Notes: generated by a model not told the origin, from the letters alone. A stretch of 64,000 bases of DNA from Branchiostoma floridae (GCF_000003815.2 NC_049993.1:6200706-6264705), one strand, 5' to 3'. Shown: positions 1 through 12,325, counted from the first letter of the stretch. A program made the numbers and translations.

Positions 1-177
1 GGCACATTTGTATGAAGGTGGAATACATATTGTATTTGAGGCCTCAAAAAAGATGTCAGCCATAAAATCAAGTTGCGCTCATGTATCTCTGTTGCGTATA
101 ATAAGATTTAACAGCAGTGGCATGTCAGATCAATGCATCGTAGAAATAGGGGTCATCTAGGATTAAAATCATATTAA

Positions 178-391
178 CGCTAGTTCACCTTTATCCACAT
201 GGCAACCTATATCCGTTGTTAACAAAAACCAGATATTCAGAGATATGTAATCGACGAACGTTGGTTTTTTAATTGCAATATTTTCATAGCATTCCAGTCT
301 GAAACACTCGTCTGTTGACTTGATACTTGTAAATGCTCCGATTTTATGTACAACGAATAAAGGTTACTCCGCAAATAAAGGTGAACTAGTG
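178..391. mobile_element. TTAA-flanked MITE (piggyBac-like target site)
   Basis: The ends CGCTAGTTCACC and GGTGAACTAGTG are inverted repeats, extended inward by CTTTAT/ATAAAG. TTAA flanks the element at 174-177 and 392-395. Related, more decayed copies are at about 46085-46255, 47420-47650 and 51758-51958 (the last three in and around SYK introns). No transposase is present. Confidence 0.6.
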
Positions 392-590
392 TTAAAATCA
401 AATAGGTTGCCGGGAACCTTAAATGTTGTTGAGGTAAGTCATTTGCAGAAGCATGCAGAAAAATAAATATCATCTCAGACAATCACCGATGTTTTGCTGG
501 AGGGATGTTTACACAGAATTGTCTGCCATTCTCAGGTACTTTTGAGGTCAAGTGTTTTATTTAACCTCTCACCTCTGACCTGTGTTACAG

Positions 591-3500
591 AGACCACCTT
601 CCCCCCCTGAAGCCGAGGGCGACAGGAAGAAGGGTAGCAAGAGGAAGCAGCGTCAGGCCGCCAAGCGCGGGCCAGGGCGCCCCAAGAAGACTGACGAGAC
701 CGAGGAGTCGGCCGAACCATCCAGTAAATCACGGCGAAGGCAGAAGATTGCCAAATGTAAAACTGCTGCACTGGACCTGCTGCATGCTCAAACTGTGTCA
801 AACAGCACGTCTCCACAAGGTGGGTTGGAGGTTATCTGCTGTCATAACTACTCTATTTAATAACCTGGGTACCATCCAAGTAGTAGTTCTCTCCTATGTT
901 CACTCTGCTACCTGCTGGGGAACTGTATATTCAGATCTTTTGGTGGTGGCATTTGTTAATGAGCGAATTAAGGAATGGATTCTAGAGACCATATTGGAAC
1001 AGGCGTTCCAACAACTGTTTGAATAAAGTGATCAGTTAACCATTCCAAGTTTTTTGGGTAGCTGAAGAGAACATAGGAGCAAACTACTACGTGGATGGGA
1101 CCAATTAATGCACTTCAAACTTTGGACGAGAATTAAATATTCCAGGCCTTACAAAAAAGTTCCAAAATGGAATAGCAGAGAAGCGAATGTATATAGCGTA
1201 TAATAAATGTCAGAGCAAACTACTTTACGGTTGGTACCCAGGCTATCTATTCACCTGTAGAACTTGACACTTTGCATTATCTCTTATATTGCTAGTAAGA
1301 GACAGGGATAAACAAGTCCACAAGCCCTATAGTCCTGGGCAAGTGAAAATGCCAATCGGGCAAGTGCATGTCCTTCCCCACTTGCCCGATCGGACAAGTT
1401 AGCTTTTCTCCATTGAGTGAGATTTTGATGTACTTGCTACTTTTCAAAGTCATGACATCAAGCATTGATTAACACAGAAAATAGAGCCAATAACAAGAAT
1501 TCCATTGAAGGCCATGAATGTACATAGAAAAATGTCATTTAGATTTCGGGCAAGTGAAAAGTTAGTTCGGGCAAGTAAATTTTTTAAGTACTTGCCCGAT
1601 AGGACAAGTCAATCTTAGAAAACTTGTCCAACCCTGAAGAGATAAGCTTTCCAGTTTTCTGTAGTGAGTGACTTTCCATCATTTCTTCCCTGTGTAATCC
1701 CAGGTGCTCAGCACGACCGCGGGCCGACAAGTCCGTATGATCGGACGGTTCCCTTCACCCTCCCGCCTCACCCATATCGTCTTCAGCAGCAGCCAATGGT
1801 GGAGCAGGCTTTTCCCGCTCTGCAACGTTTGCTGGGTGAGTGAAGTTGTCATGGAGGAGGGAGTTGCATAGAATGAATAACAAGAAATCTGTGCAATGAA
1901 AAATAAATGTAATTGCTGAATGGATTTGAAATAGCACGAACGGTTTAGTTGTCTGAAAAAAAGTAATAATAATAATAAATTTTTCCTTTGTCTTCATCAC
2001 AAATTTGGTAATCAGCGTAAGGTTTTCAGTCCTACAACTTAGGACATGTTTCTCCTATGTCAGTAATTCTTTGGATATCTTATGAAACACTAAATGACAG
2101 GTTGTGACATGCCACAATAACTCAATCTATAGGTCATTTTCTATCTAAAACAGAACATCCCTGTAAACATGTTCCAATTTCTGCTATACACAGAAACTTT
2201 CAAGATGCAGTACCTCCAGTTTCTGGCCTACATGCGGACACCAGACTACAAGCAGCATCTACAGCAGGAAATACAGCAGGAAAAGGTAGGAAACAAACTC
2301 ACAGGGTTCACTTTATCAAGATTTTCTATATGAAATATATAGGATGGTAAAACAGGTAATATACACTACTTTGTTTGTTTTGTTTATTGGTGAAGGCTCA
2401 AATTGGCCCACAGGCTACTTTTCAGTGAAGTTATGAGGAAAGAGGTACATGTAAGGGTCAAACAAAATATATAACAGAGGTACAGTTTGCATCATTTAAA
2501 GTCCTAATAAGTGCATACACATATTTTACACATACATGGTACAAAATGTACTAAATGCATAATAGTGGGAGCTACTGCATGATTCAAGTCTGGTCGTTTT
2601 GGTCGTTTCTGTTACTCTCAAATGAGTCATGGAACTTTATGAGTTGCTATTCCTGACAAGAATATCTACTGTAAATGCATTTAAGTTCGCGGAGATTTAA
2701 TTTCGCGGTAGCGGGAAAAATGACTTTTCGCGGTGGTTTTAATTTCGCGGTAGCACCATGCACTGTAGTCTATTACTACCATGAAAAAATGTTCGCGGAG
2801 GTTTTAAATTCGCGGTAAAGTGGCCACCGCGAAAAATGCGAACATTAATCCACCGCGAACATTTCTGCATTTACAGTACTTTCTGACCTGTATCTGAACC
2901 TCTGTATTCTAAACATGCCATAGTTGCACTCCTTCAAAGTGGATGATAACCTCCAGTCTATTTTGTGTCCGCAGGCCCGACAGGAGCAGCTGACCGCCAA
3001 GGCCAGCCAGCTGAGCCAGCAGATTGAACAGCTGCTGGGGGAAGGCAAGAAGCTGCTGTCCACCAGACTACAGGAGGTCAGCTGCTGTCTTTTTAAAGTT
3101 AGAAGAGTGTAAACTAAAATTTTATGAACAAGAAATGGGAAACTTATTATGAGTGAATAATGATGACAATAAGAGCAGAAGTAGACTGTATTGACAATGA
3201 AGTGTGACATGTACTGTTTTAGATTACTGTACACAATGGTAGCTGATTCTGGGATCAAAGTATAAGTTTTTACTTTAAGTGAACATAGGTGCAAGGGCAG
3301 TGAAGGGCAAATTTTCAATACCTCAAAGTCAATCTGGTCTAACAATAGTTACACTTGCAGCCTTAATTCTTTTTGACTGAAGTACAAGCATTTAAAGACA
3401 AATCAATATTCTACAACTAGAAAAGTTTTGAAGAATACTTTTGGACGTTTAATGCTGCTTAAAACACAGCATAGGGGATCCAAAACAAAGCGTAGGGGCA

Positions 3501-6500
3501 GGCTTTTAGCCAGGCATGCATCAACGCGTCATCTGGACGCACTTTTCTTAGAATAACAAGAAATTTGATGCCCCTGGACGCCCTATACTGGAGAGAAAAT
3601 CGTCTGACAAGCATGAAATTCTGATTGACCAGGGATGCTACCAGGTGATCTGTGGTCAAAGTCTTCTACTGTGACCTCTGGAACAGTATTTTTGCCTCTT
3701 GGGATGCCTTAGAATGCGCTATTTTAACTTAAAATCATCAAAAACTCTGCACCATGGAAGGTGGATGCCCCCGGATCCGCCTACAATAGTCACCGTGACT
3801 CACCAACAAGTTCGGACTCCCTATTATAAAATCCTAGCTAAAAGCCTGCGTAGGGGCCCCTTATGCTCAACTGTACTGGACCCTGCATTTACATGAGTTA
3901 TCTGTTCTTGCCTTCAGCTGGGCATCAAGTCAGCTGCAGACATCCTGACGCTGTCCCAGAAGGAGGTGGTGCGGAACAGGGAGCTGCACCAGAAGGCACA
4001 GCAGCTGCAGCAGGACATCGACAAACTGGAGGCAGACAACAACAAAAAGGTCAGGTCATAGGTAATAGGTCAGGGTTCATCAAGAAAGGTCAATGACCAG
4101 AAGCAGTCAAGATAAAATGGTCAGCTCATGAGATAGAGTTCATGTAGTGAAGTTATAAGGCACAGCAGCTGCAGCAGGACATCGACAAACTGGAGGCAGA
4201 CAACAACAAAAAGGTCAGGTCATAGGTCAGGGTTCATCTGGTCACCTATGGATGGAGTCAAGATGTAACTCGAGATGTAACAGTCAGGTCATGAGATAGA
4301 GGTCATAAGTCAGAGGCACGGATGACATTGATTCAATGGAAATTAATGGAAGTAACTTCTGTGTTGAGGACTGATGTTAAACTTAAGGTATAACAATAAT
4401 ACAGATACAGATGACATGAGGCCGTATGACAAAGACGGCAGAGCATATATGACTGTTTTCTCCCCCAGGACTCCAACACATGGGATGTCAGTTTGTTTCT
4501 CAGAGTTAGGCTCACTCTTTGGAAATTTTTTTTTTAAAATATCGGGCAAGTAAATTGTTACTTAAATTTTTTATGTACTTGCCTGAAAGTAAATTTTAGA
4601 AAACTTGTTTGACCTTGTCCATGTTATAAATTCCAGGACCCAAACGGTGTGACCCGTGAGGCGGTGATGCAGGAGATCATGGCGGCCATGGCGGAGAGAA
4701 AACGTCTGAAGAAACTCACCAACCAGCTGGAGACAGAGGTCGCGACCTTGCAGAAGGGCGGGTCGGAGAAGGACTCAGCAGAGCATGCTGGGAAGGACCA
4801 GGAGGGTGAGACAGCAGATGGGGAGCAGGAAAAGTGAGAACCATGTTATATTTCTCTGCCAGCATCCGTCCTTCCGTCCATTTTGCAGCTGGAATGGACA
4901 AAAACTTTGCCCATTCCATCCTCTGTGATGGACAAAAATCGACATGTAGAGATATCAAACAAATGGAATTTTGCATATGCCATTGAAGATCATTTGAACC
5001 AAGCTGAGTCTTTTCTTCCAGCAAAATTTGCCCCTCAAAATGCAGGAAATAGCATTTCAAAAGGTCTTAGATTTAAAAAATTTCCACGGATGATCATGTG
5101 GAAGCCTCTGGAGCTTGACAGGATTTCCGTTCAGGGGACAAAAAAAGTTTCAGGCTGGCTAGAACACTGTAAGTGTGATATATGTCATTGACAAGTAGAA
5201 TGCCAATTAAGCCATTCCACTGAGATGGGCCACCCTAGCTAGATAAAGAAGAAATGAATGAATAGAATAAATTTGTAAACTAAGTCTTCTAAATCTTGGG
5301 GAGAAATGCCAAAGCTTATCCTTGCAACATGTTTATTTTGTTCTTGCAGAAGACTTGCCAATGATGTGTCCACCAGTGCTTCTGTTGCTATGGCAACAGC
5401 AAAGCTGACATCTCCCCTGACAGGTAAGGGAACATTTTGTGTCTTTAGCCATATAGAAGGAGCCACCATAGCTATCACTTAGTCATAGGTAAAGAGCTAA
5501 AGAAGAGGCCTGAACTCCAACAAGTGTGTGTTCTTTGGGTGACGGTCATAATCAAACCCTTGTGATCTCTAAGGACGCCTGGTTCAGGCCTTCTGTATGT
5601 AAATGTTCCAGTAGTTGGTGTATCCAGTAGGATTCCTAGTTTTAGATGGCATTGTCTTGTGGAGTCTTATTTCTTGTGTAGCAAAGCTTTCACAAGGGTG
5701 TGTATTTCCTCCAGGAGGGTTGGAGAGCCTGAGTCCTGACCGGAGTGGAGGAGGGGTGGGGAAGCAGCTGTCCCCCCACCCTGCCAGACAGGGCAGCCCG
5801 CTGCCTGACTACCGACGCTACTCCCCCGCCAAGCTCGCTCTCAGGAAACACTTCTCTCAGGTAAACATATAGTTGTTTGTTCCTCGTGGTTTGGTTTGTT
5901 TCTGTATCCATATTTCTTGTACATAGTTCTTTTTTATAAATAGTTTTTTATTGATTTAAAAAAAGGGAACATATACTGCACATGCATGGCATGAAGCAAT
6001 TGACACTAATGAGAAAACTACAAAACTGATAAGTAAAACAAAGTAGATAATAGAATTAAAGAATAAAGTAATAAGATGTTTGCACCCAAACTACCGTTTC
6101 TCTGATTATTTGTTTTATCTGTTCCTTACTCTGCTTTGTACATTTAGTAGTTTGTTTCTCTTTGTATGGTTTGTTTGTTTCTGTATCCATATTGTTGTCC
6201 TGGATCTTTTTTTACTTACCTGTTTTGTGCATAGTTGTGCATGTCCTCTGATTATTTGTTTTATCTGTTCCTGACTCTGTTATATCTCATGTATATTTAT
6301 ATTCTGATAATACCTTGCTTTATATTTCCTGTATACTTATTTATGTTGTTAGTATTCATTTATGCTATTGGAAACTTAACTGTGCAGTTCATGTTTATAT
6401 GTGCGGGAGTACAACTTGCAAAGGTGCATTCGCACCTGTTTTGCCCCCTCCTCATTCACTCTGTGTTAAATTCAATGAAACAAATAAGCAAATATGTGTG

Positions 6501-9500
6501 TTTTGTGCTTTTTACAGGAACCACGGTTAGCAGGTTGTGTGGATCTGCTGGGGCCAGCTCTGCAGAGGGAGCCAAAGGAGGGGGACCGCCCCTCCCCTCC
6601 CTCTCAGAGCCAGGGGGACGGGGCTAAACAGCCCGTGGAGGGGGCAGCGTCCTACATGGGTGGGCGCATCTCCCCCGTCAGTCCGGTCAGCCCTCCGGTC
6701 GCAGGGTTCAGCCTGCCAATCAGCATCCCGCTGGAGAGCGTGGACCCCCCGAAACTGCCGGTGAGCATTCCCCTGGCAAACCTGGATGCTGCCGAGAAGG
6801 AAGGTACCATTCCGAAGGAGGTAGGGCAGCAGGGACAGGGGAGTAAGTCCCCGAAAGGGAAAGCCAAAGGGAGGAAGAACTCGAGCACCTTCCCTAGCAC
6901 CGAAGCAGGGACAGCTTCTCCTGGTGGCCAGGCAGCAATGGGGGGAGACCGTCCTCACAGTAACAGTAGTGTGAGTTCGTCGCGCAGCTATCCGAGGAAC
7001 ACCCCCAGCCCCCGAGGAGGGGTGTCCCCCTTCAGCATCGACAAGCTGGTCTCCAGAGAGCGGTCGCCTAGCACCAGCCAATCTGCTGCTCAGTTTGCGA
7101 GGTCCGATGGAACCCCCACAACCACCCTTCCCACCTCCATGGGTTTCGGGACTCTGCATTACTCAGTCAACATGGTAGGGGGCGCAGGTGGACAAGGGTT
7201 TGTGAATCCTATGATGTATTCCAGCCTAGAACAAGCCAAGAGACCGGTCTTCAACGGTACATCTGGTGTAAACCCAGGGGACGTTGGCCCTCAGATTTTC
7301 TGTGGCGTGAACGCCCCAAACAACCCCAGCGTCCTGGTCAACACTGCGTGTGTCGTGGCCTCCAAGCAAACTGGAACAGACACAACACCCGCTCCAGAAC
7401 CAAAGGGGAGGAAAAAGAGAAAGCGGCAGAGGTCCCCCGCGCAGGACAGCGGTAGCAAGAAGCCGGCAGTGTCTGCTGCTCCGCCTGTACTTACCTCTCC
7501 TACCTCAACAGCCAATCACAAAAATAAGGTAACTGAGGAAAATGCTAAACTGGAGGGAGGTGCAAGCAGCGAAGGTAAAAATGAGGACCTGCCTACAGCC
7601 ATCGCGAACATCGTAACCAACATCAACCAACCGCTGGAGATCACGGCCATCTCGTCCCCCGAGTCTGCCCGTGATTCACCAGTGGCAGAGGTGTCCTCCA
7701 GGACAGTGCCTGGACAAACTGTCATCAGCAGCCTGGCAAAAGCACAGGCACAGGAGAAGGGTGCAGTGGACAGTCCTGAAGACAAGACCAGGTTTGTATG
7801 TTTGTAGGATTCAGCATACACTTGTACATCAGACAACCATTGGGTAAAAATGAAGATGTCATCATGAAAAGCCTAAGGAAAGCTGATATTTGACAGTCAA
7901 CAACTAATGGCAAATTGACTTTGCTTCATTTTTTCAGTTTCTCAGCAGCAGTCATTTAATTGTTGTCCTACTTGTTGTGTGACAGTTCCAGCAGCGTAGA
8001 AAAGGCTAAACGACCCCTGACCCCGGGAAAGAAGCCCCCGTCGCTGCCCAAGGAATCTGCGATGGTTGTGGCCGAGAATGACGACCAATCGAAGCACACC
8101 ATCTCCCCAAACACCAAGAAGTGGCAGGCCCAGCTCAGCAGCGGGTTTGACGCGCTCATGGCGTTTGCGTCGTCGGAGCTGGACCGGAGTCGTCGGAAGA
8201 GTTCTGAACACGAGAAGGAGCATCATGACAGCCAGGTAAGTTTCCAATCACTCAAAAAGCAGTTACTCAAGTACACTTCGATGAAGGGTAGACATCCAGG
8301 TAATAAGATATGCCAAATAGCAGTTACCCAAGCAACTGGATATGATTTTGGAAACGGTCAGACGTTTTAGATAAACATTCAAACTGATGAACAGTGTCAC
8401 TGACAAAAGGTATAACTATGGATTGCCCAGCAGTTAAAACTTGTCATCATCCGAGGTATCAAAAAAATTAAGAGCAAGTCAAAAACAAGAAAAAAAAACG
8501 TTTTTCTGATATTGATATATGAAGTTTGTTAGCAACTAAGTTAAACTTGAATTTTAGTCTAAAATTGGAAACAGTTGTTTAAAATCTTTTAAACCTGTGG
8601 TTGTGGACTGGTTGTCTCAAGGAAAATTTGTTTTCCTGAGGAATATCTCACTTATTTGTTTCACTCTGTTATCGCCAGGACTTTGACCTACGGGAGATGG
8701 TTTCCTCCCCTGAGTTGTCTGACAACGAGGAGTCTGCTGCAAGCAAGAAAAAGGAGACAGACGCCTCCCAGCAGAACAAACAGGTATTGCAGGTCTATCC
8801 AGCTCCTGATATTTGGTTCAACAAAAGTTTGCTTAAGACTGTTAAACTTTGTTATACTTAAATTTCAAAATATCTCTGACTTGGAATATTGAAGAATACT
8901 AGCTTGTAGGTCAAGAAGTCTTCAGTCTAAACGAATGTCTTTTCTTATCAGTGTTTTTCCACATTGAAGTGCTAAGTATCTCCCAACACTCAGATCATAG
9001 GGATGTTGATTTGATAGGGATTTACAAAGAAATGGCCATGGTTGAAGCCAAAGATTTTGTTTTCCCTTTTCCAATTTAAGGACCAGGCTGCACAGGGTAA
9101 GGCAGGGGGCAATGACCTACAGGGCGCTGACCCGCAGGTCAAGACAGAAGAGGTGGACTTCAAGTCAGAGACGGACACAGCGGAGGAAGACATTCCCGAG
9201 GACGGTACGTCGACCAACTACCCCCCTGAAGAGTGGAGCCAGGGGGGGCAGCCGTACAGGTGGCGGGATGGGAGGGAGCTGGCGTTTAAGGTGGAAGGTG
9301 AGGGTGAAGGTCAAAGTTGGAAGCTAACAGGCTAACTCAAGGCCAGAGTGATACAGTAATAAGTAATAACAAAGTGATAAGTAGTACAGGTATCAAGTTC
9401 TCTGCGTCGAATGTCTTGTAGCGACTTTGGGAACTGACTAGTATGGGAAATTTTTTGTGGGTGAAAAAGGTGTGGTTTCGGCCTTCTAACACTGTTTTAC

Positions 9501-10176
9501 ACCAGAAAAATCAGCTTTCCTCCTCAGTAAGACAGTTGTAGCCACACACTTCCCATTTAGAAAGCTGTTGCTTTTAAACATGTACAACTGGTACAAGTAG
9601 TTCAAGAAGAAACATTCTTCTAGAATGTAAATGAAAAGAGTGTGGGGGGAGCTTAAGCACTTATGAGATGGTCCTGTATACATTGTAAAGTAAAGGAGGA
9701 TAGGGGGTCTATAGCACTCAGTAGATGGTCCTGTCTACAGTCCTGTATTTGTGCACTTTGAGATGGTCCTGTATACATTGTAAAGTAAAGGAGAATAGGG
9801 GAACTACAGCACTTAGGAGATGGTTCTGTATACAGTGTAAATGAAAGGAGGGTGGGGAACTGTGGCACTTTGAGATGGTCCTGTCTACAGTGTAAATGGA
9901 AGGAGGATAGGGGGAACTATAGCACTCAGGAGATGGTCCTGTCTACAGTCGTGTGTTTTTGCCCCAGCAGAGCGACATGACCGTGGCATGAAGCTGGAAG
10001 GGTTCATGTGGGGGGAGCGGGGTACCGCTGGGATGTACCGAGGTGGCGGTGGTGGTCACCATGGTAACGGTGGTGGTTCCGGCGGAGGTGCTGGTGGTGG
10101 TGGGCAGAACTTCTCACCCAATAACAGATTCCAGCGGGGGTTCAGGCACCCGTCAGGGGACAAAGGTAGGACTTAC

Positions 10177-10228
<52 letters not shown>

Positions 10229-12325
10229 AACCTTTACTGCACTCAAGTATAAACTGAGACAGGTCATTGTATTGATTTTTCATTGCCTGTTGTTCATTGC
10301 TGACTTATGGTATGTTATCATCAGGCCACACCAATTTAACTTCTTGGTTCTTAGATTTTAGGAAAATGAAAAAGATGCTGAACTTGAAAAAAATATAATG
10401 AAAACAAAGCCCAAAGACCAGGTTTATGCCTTGGTGCACTCATTTTCATGAAATGAATACAGTCAGATTCAAGCCTGTCTCTCAGCCTGTTGCTTTTATG
10501 ATATATGCTTGCAGTATTTTCACTTTCTGAGAACCAAGAAATCAAATTGGTGTGGCCTCATCATTACCTTCACTGCACTTCATTGTGTTCATTTTTCGTT
10601 GTCTGTTGTCCATTGCTAAGCCTAAGATACAAAAATTCAAAACTGAATTTAGTCGTCTGCCTCCACAGGCTAGTGATTTGGACTGTTAATTTTAAGAATC
10701 GTTACAAAAAAAAATGGGAGTGAAGACAAGAAGTGTTACAGATCTCTGTATTCTGTGACTTCAATATCTGTCATACTCAATAACACTCATCTTTGAATAT
10801 CCTACTGCGACTTCTCAAAAGCAACCCAACTTATCTAAGGCCTGACTCTGAGAGAAACTGGATGGAAGGTTCTGTTTATTTTGCAGGTAGGAAGTACCAG
10901 CAGGGTAAGCGGCCCTGGCAGAATCGAGACCGGCGCGGGGGTGGACCCGCACACGAGGGGAAGTTCGGGAAAATCAAGAAATTCAAACAGAAGAAGCCGT
11001 GGCAAAAGGGCGACAAGTCCTTCCAAGACAACAACAGTCCCAGCCCGGGCTTCATGCAGAATCAGCCCCCCATGTCTACATCTGCCGGCGGCTCCATGTA
11101 CCCAAACATACCGCACCCGGGAGCGTTCGGGACGTCCGGATACGCGCCGGTGGGAGCGCTAGCGGCGCCTGGCGGGATGAGACCGTACCAGGCTGACAGC
11201 ATGGAGCTCACTAAGCCAGGGTTCCAGCCTCACTTCCACTCCGCCTTCCCCCCTCCCTCCTCCTCCTCCTCCCCTGCCTTCTACAACACCTCCCTGGGGA
11301 AGAACTTCTACTCCGTCCCCCCTCCATCGATCACTCTCCCCCCTCCCAGCATGTCGACCCACTCCCACGAGCAGCTCCCCCCTCCCCCTCCGCCTCCCGG
11401 TATGCCCCCCTCTCACCTCCCACCACCCCCTCCACCCTCTTCAAACAGCTCCAGCCTACCCCCTCCCCCGCCACCTCCTGGGCAGCCCCCTCCTAACCTG
11501 CACCCTCCTCCAATGCCCCCCCTGAAGAACGCCCCCCTGCGTCCTAGTGCCGTAAGCTCACCGATGTCAGCCAGGTGGGTGCCGGTCCCTTCCAGGTGAG
11601 GTGTCGGTGAACTGTCCAACTGGCTTCAAGGAGGGAAACGGGAGAAAACTATAGAAACCTATATAACTTAAACATCTTGACTTGAAAGTTACTAGCTGTA
11701 CAAAGGAATACAGAAATGCTTCTAGAGTCATCAAAGTTCTCAAGTTTTCTCCTTTTCCTTCCTGTGTCAGTTTGCAGGTTGTGATGAAAATGCATATCTT
11801 TTTCTCCATAGTTTGACACTAGGGATAGAAATTGCTCATGCTCATCAAAAATGTGCAATTTCTTTGGAGCAAAATATGAAGAGTAACTGTTGCATTGAAG
11901 TGTTTTCAGAGAACAATCCACATGTTGCAGTACTTGAATCACTTGACAACAAGCCTCACAGTGACAGCAAACCAATAACAGCAAGCCTCACAACAGCAAA
12001 GACATGCTGGAAAAAAAGCAGGTTTCTATGACAGAATGAATAAGAAGTTAAACACTGAAATGGTTTTGCATTTGCCTAGATTGCACAATAGAAGGAGTCC
12101 TGCTCTTTCCGGTAAAAAAAAGAATTCTAAGAAAAAATTTAGGGCTCTCAACTTTACACAACTTTGGAAACTCTCAACTTTGGAAAACAACTCTCTTGAT
12201 CTTGTGTGTGTTCTCACAGTGTGGGACCACAGCCTCCTCTGCTGCAGCCCTATGGCATGATGGGAATGAACAAACCCATGGCTCCCTTCCCAGGGTTCCC
12301 TGACTACAGCAACAGGCCGAGATGA
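591..12325 (+). CDS. DOT1L: DOT1L histone H3 lysine-79 methyltransferase, 3' part (15 exons, 5' end outside window)
   Basis: Exons: 591-819, 1704-1835, 2194-2285, 2975-3076, 3918-4049, 4637-4833, 5350-5423, 5715-5860, 6518-7791, 7986-8235, 8679-8783, 9081-9297, 9971-10165, 10887-11574 (or 11595), 12220-12325. All have AG/GT borders and the phases chain to one open frame of 1312 codons plus TGA. Identification rests on several stretches that match vertebrate DOT1L as I know it: TALDLLHAQTV-like (here AALDLLHAQTV), QYLQFLAYMRTPDYKQ, SPAKLALRKHFSQ, LPVSIPL and NINQPLEITAISSPE. DOT1L methylates H3K79 in nucleosomes in the nucleus and acts with AF9/ENL in transcription elongation. The SAM-binding catalytic domain is not in this window, so the protein is partial. 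The opening exon is Lys/Arg-rich with an RGPGRPKK AT-hook-like motif, consistent with the nucleosome-binding segment. The gene is convergent with KAT14. The C-terminal exons are lineage-variable, so their boundaries are less certain than the central ones. Confidence 0.93.
1303..1636. mobile_element. hAT-like MITE, GGGCAAGT family
   Basis: Starts CAGGGATAAACAAGTCC and ends CTTGTCCAACCCTG, imperfect inverted ends of hAT type. The interior repeats the motif GGGCAAGT/ACTTGCCC in both orientations. A fragment of the same family is at about 4540-4620. It lies in a DOT1L intron. A clean 8-bp target duplication was not found. Confidence 0.45.
2669..2876. mobile_element. TA-flanked MITE with GCGGTAGC-type interior
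   Basis: Inverted ends CTGTAAATGCA/TGCATTTACAG flanked by TA on both sides. The interior repeats the word TTCGCGGTGG/TTCGCGGTAG several times. A diverged copy lies at 39333-39515 in the large KAT14 intron, and truncated pieces are at about 31928-32000 and 32571-32611. This is a DOT1L intron insertion. Confidence 0.65.
3499..3848. mobile_element. hAT-type MITE with perfect 8-bp target duplication
   Basis: Inverted ends CAGGCTTTTAGC/GCTAAAAGCCTG. The 8-bp direct repeat CGTAGGGG flanks both sides (3491-3498, 3849-3856), the hallmark of hAT transposition. A second copy in opposite orientation is at about 44786-45139 in a SYK intron. Confidence 0.75.
4157..4237 (+). repeat. Duplicated 3' exon end plus splice donor of DOT1L
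   Basis: Near-exact copy of 3993-4082: the last 57 nt of exon 3918-4049, its AAAAAG/GTCAGG donor and about 25 nt of intron. The copy has no acceptor in front of it and lies within the intron. The original carries a 7-nt extra AATAGGT-type repeat just after the donor. Confidence 0.9.
6518..7791 (+). other. DOT1L: DOT1L large exon with AF9/ENL-docking repeats
   Basis: The largest exon (425 codons) is Ser/Pro/Gly-rich and probably disordered. At 6713-6733 it encodes LPISIPL and at 6755-6775 LPVSIPL, the paired hydrophobic motif that in human DOT1L binds the AHD domain of AF9/ENL. A second conserved block, NINQPLEITAISSPE, lies at about 7618-7664. Between them is a basic cluster (GRKKRKRQR, about 7406-7434) that could serve as a nuclear localisation signal. 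The AHD-binding role is established for human; its conservation here is inferred from the sequence match. Confidence 0.8.
9612..9966 (+). repeat. Intronic minisatellite of about 60 bp next to a DOT1L acceptor
   Basis: Around five to six imperfect units with the core GAGATGGTCCTGTCTACAGT followed by an AAAGGAGGATAGGGG block. The last unit ends just before the acceptor CCCCAGCAG of exon 9971-10165. Each core contains a pyrimidine-rich run ending in TACAG. Confidence 0.85.
9971..12325 (+). other. DOT1L: DOT1L C-terminal Gly-rich and poly-proline exons
   Basis: Exon 9971-10165 encodes a Gly/His-rich stretch; exon 10887-11574 begins with a basic block (KRPWQNRDRRGG, KIKKFKQKKPWQK) and ends in long Pro runs separated by His, Ser and Gly. 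The last exon encodes VGPQPPLLQPYGMMGMNK and stops at 12323-12325. Introns here are phase 1 or 2 and the frame is continuous through all three exons. I do not recognise this tail in vertebrate DOT1L, so it may be a lineage-specific extension. Poly-Pro runs could bind SH3/WW/EVH1 domains, but nothing in the window shows that. Confidence 0.75.
10177..10228 (+). repeat. (TCA)n microsatellite
   Basis: A nearly pure CAT/TCA triplet run starts about 12 nt after the donor of DOT1L exon 9971-10165. It is intronic and non-coding. Confidence 0.9.

Larger units (their letters stand above)
2194..4833 (+). other. DOT1L: DOT1L coiled-coil exons
   Basis: Exons 2194-2285, 2975-3076, 3918-4049 and 4637-4833 (in-window residues about 121-295) encode Gln/Glu/Lys/Leu-rich helix-forming sequence, for example LTAKASQLSQQIEQLL and KAQQLQQDIDKLEADNN, with leucines at heptad-like spacing and no prolines over most of the run. 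This corresponds to the central coiled coil of DOT1L that contacts AF9/AF10-family partners. The partner assignment is established for the vertebrate protein; here it is inferred from position and sequence character. Confidence 0.75.

Noticed and set aside
4856-5170. Another copy of the CAGGGCTCTAGCCAGC hAT MITE
   Set aside because: Faint end similarity (CCAGCATCCGTCC and GGCTGGCTAGAACACTG), but no convincing inverted ends or target duplication; too decayed to call.
6527-7159. 210-codon minus-strand frame
   Set aside because: Antisense shadow of the GC-rich DOT1L exon; no splice support and unusual composition.
10043-10252. Plus-strand frame with a run of histidines
   Set aside because: It is out of frame with the DOT1L exon and runs through the intronic TCA microsatellite.
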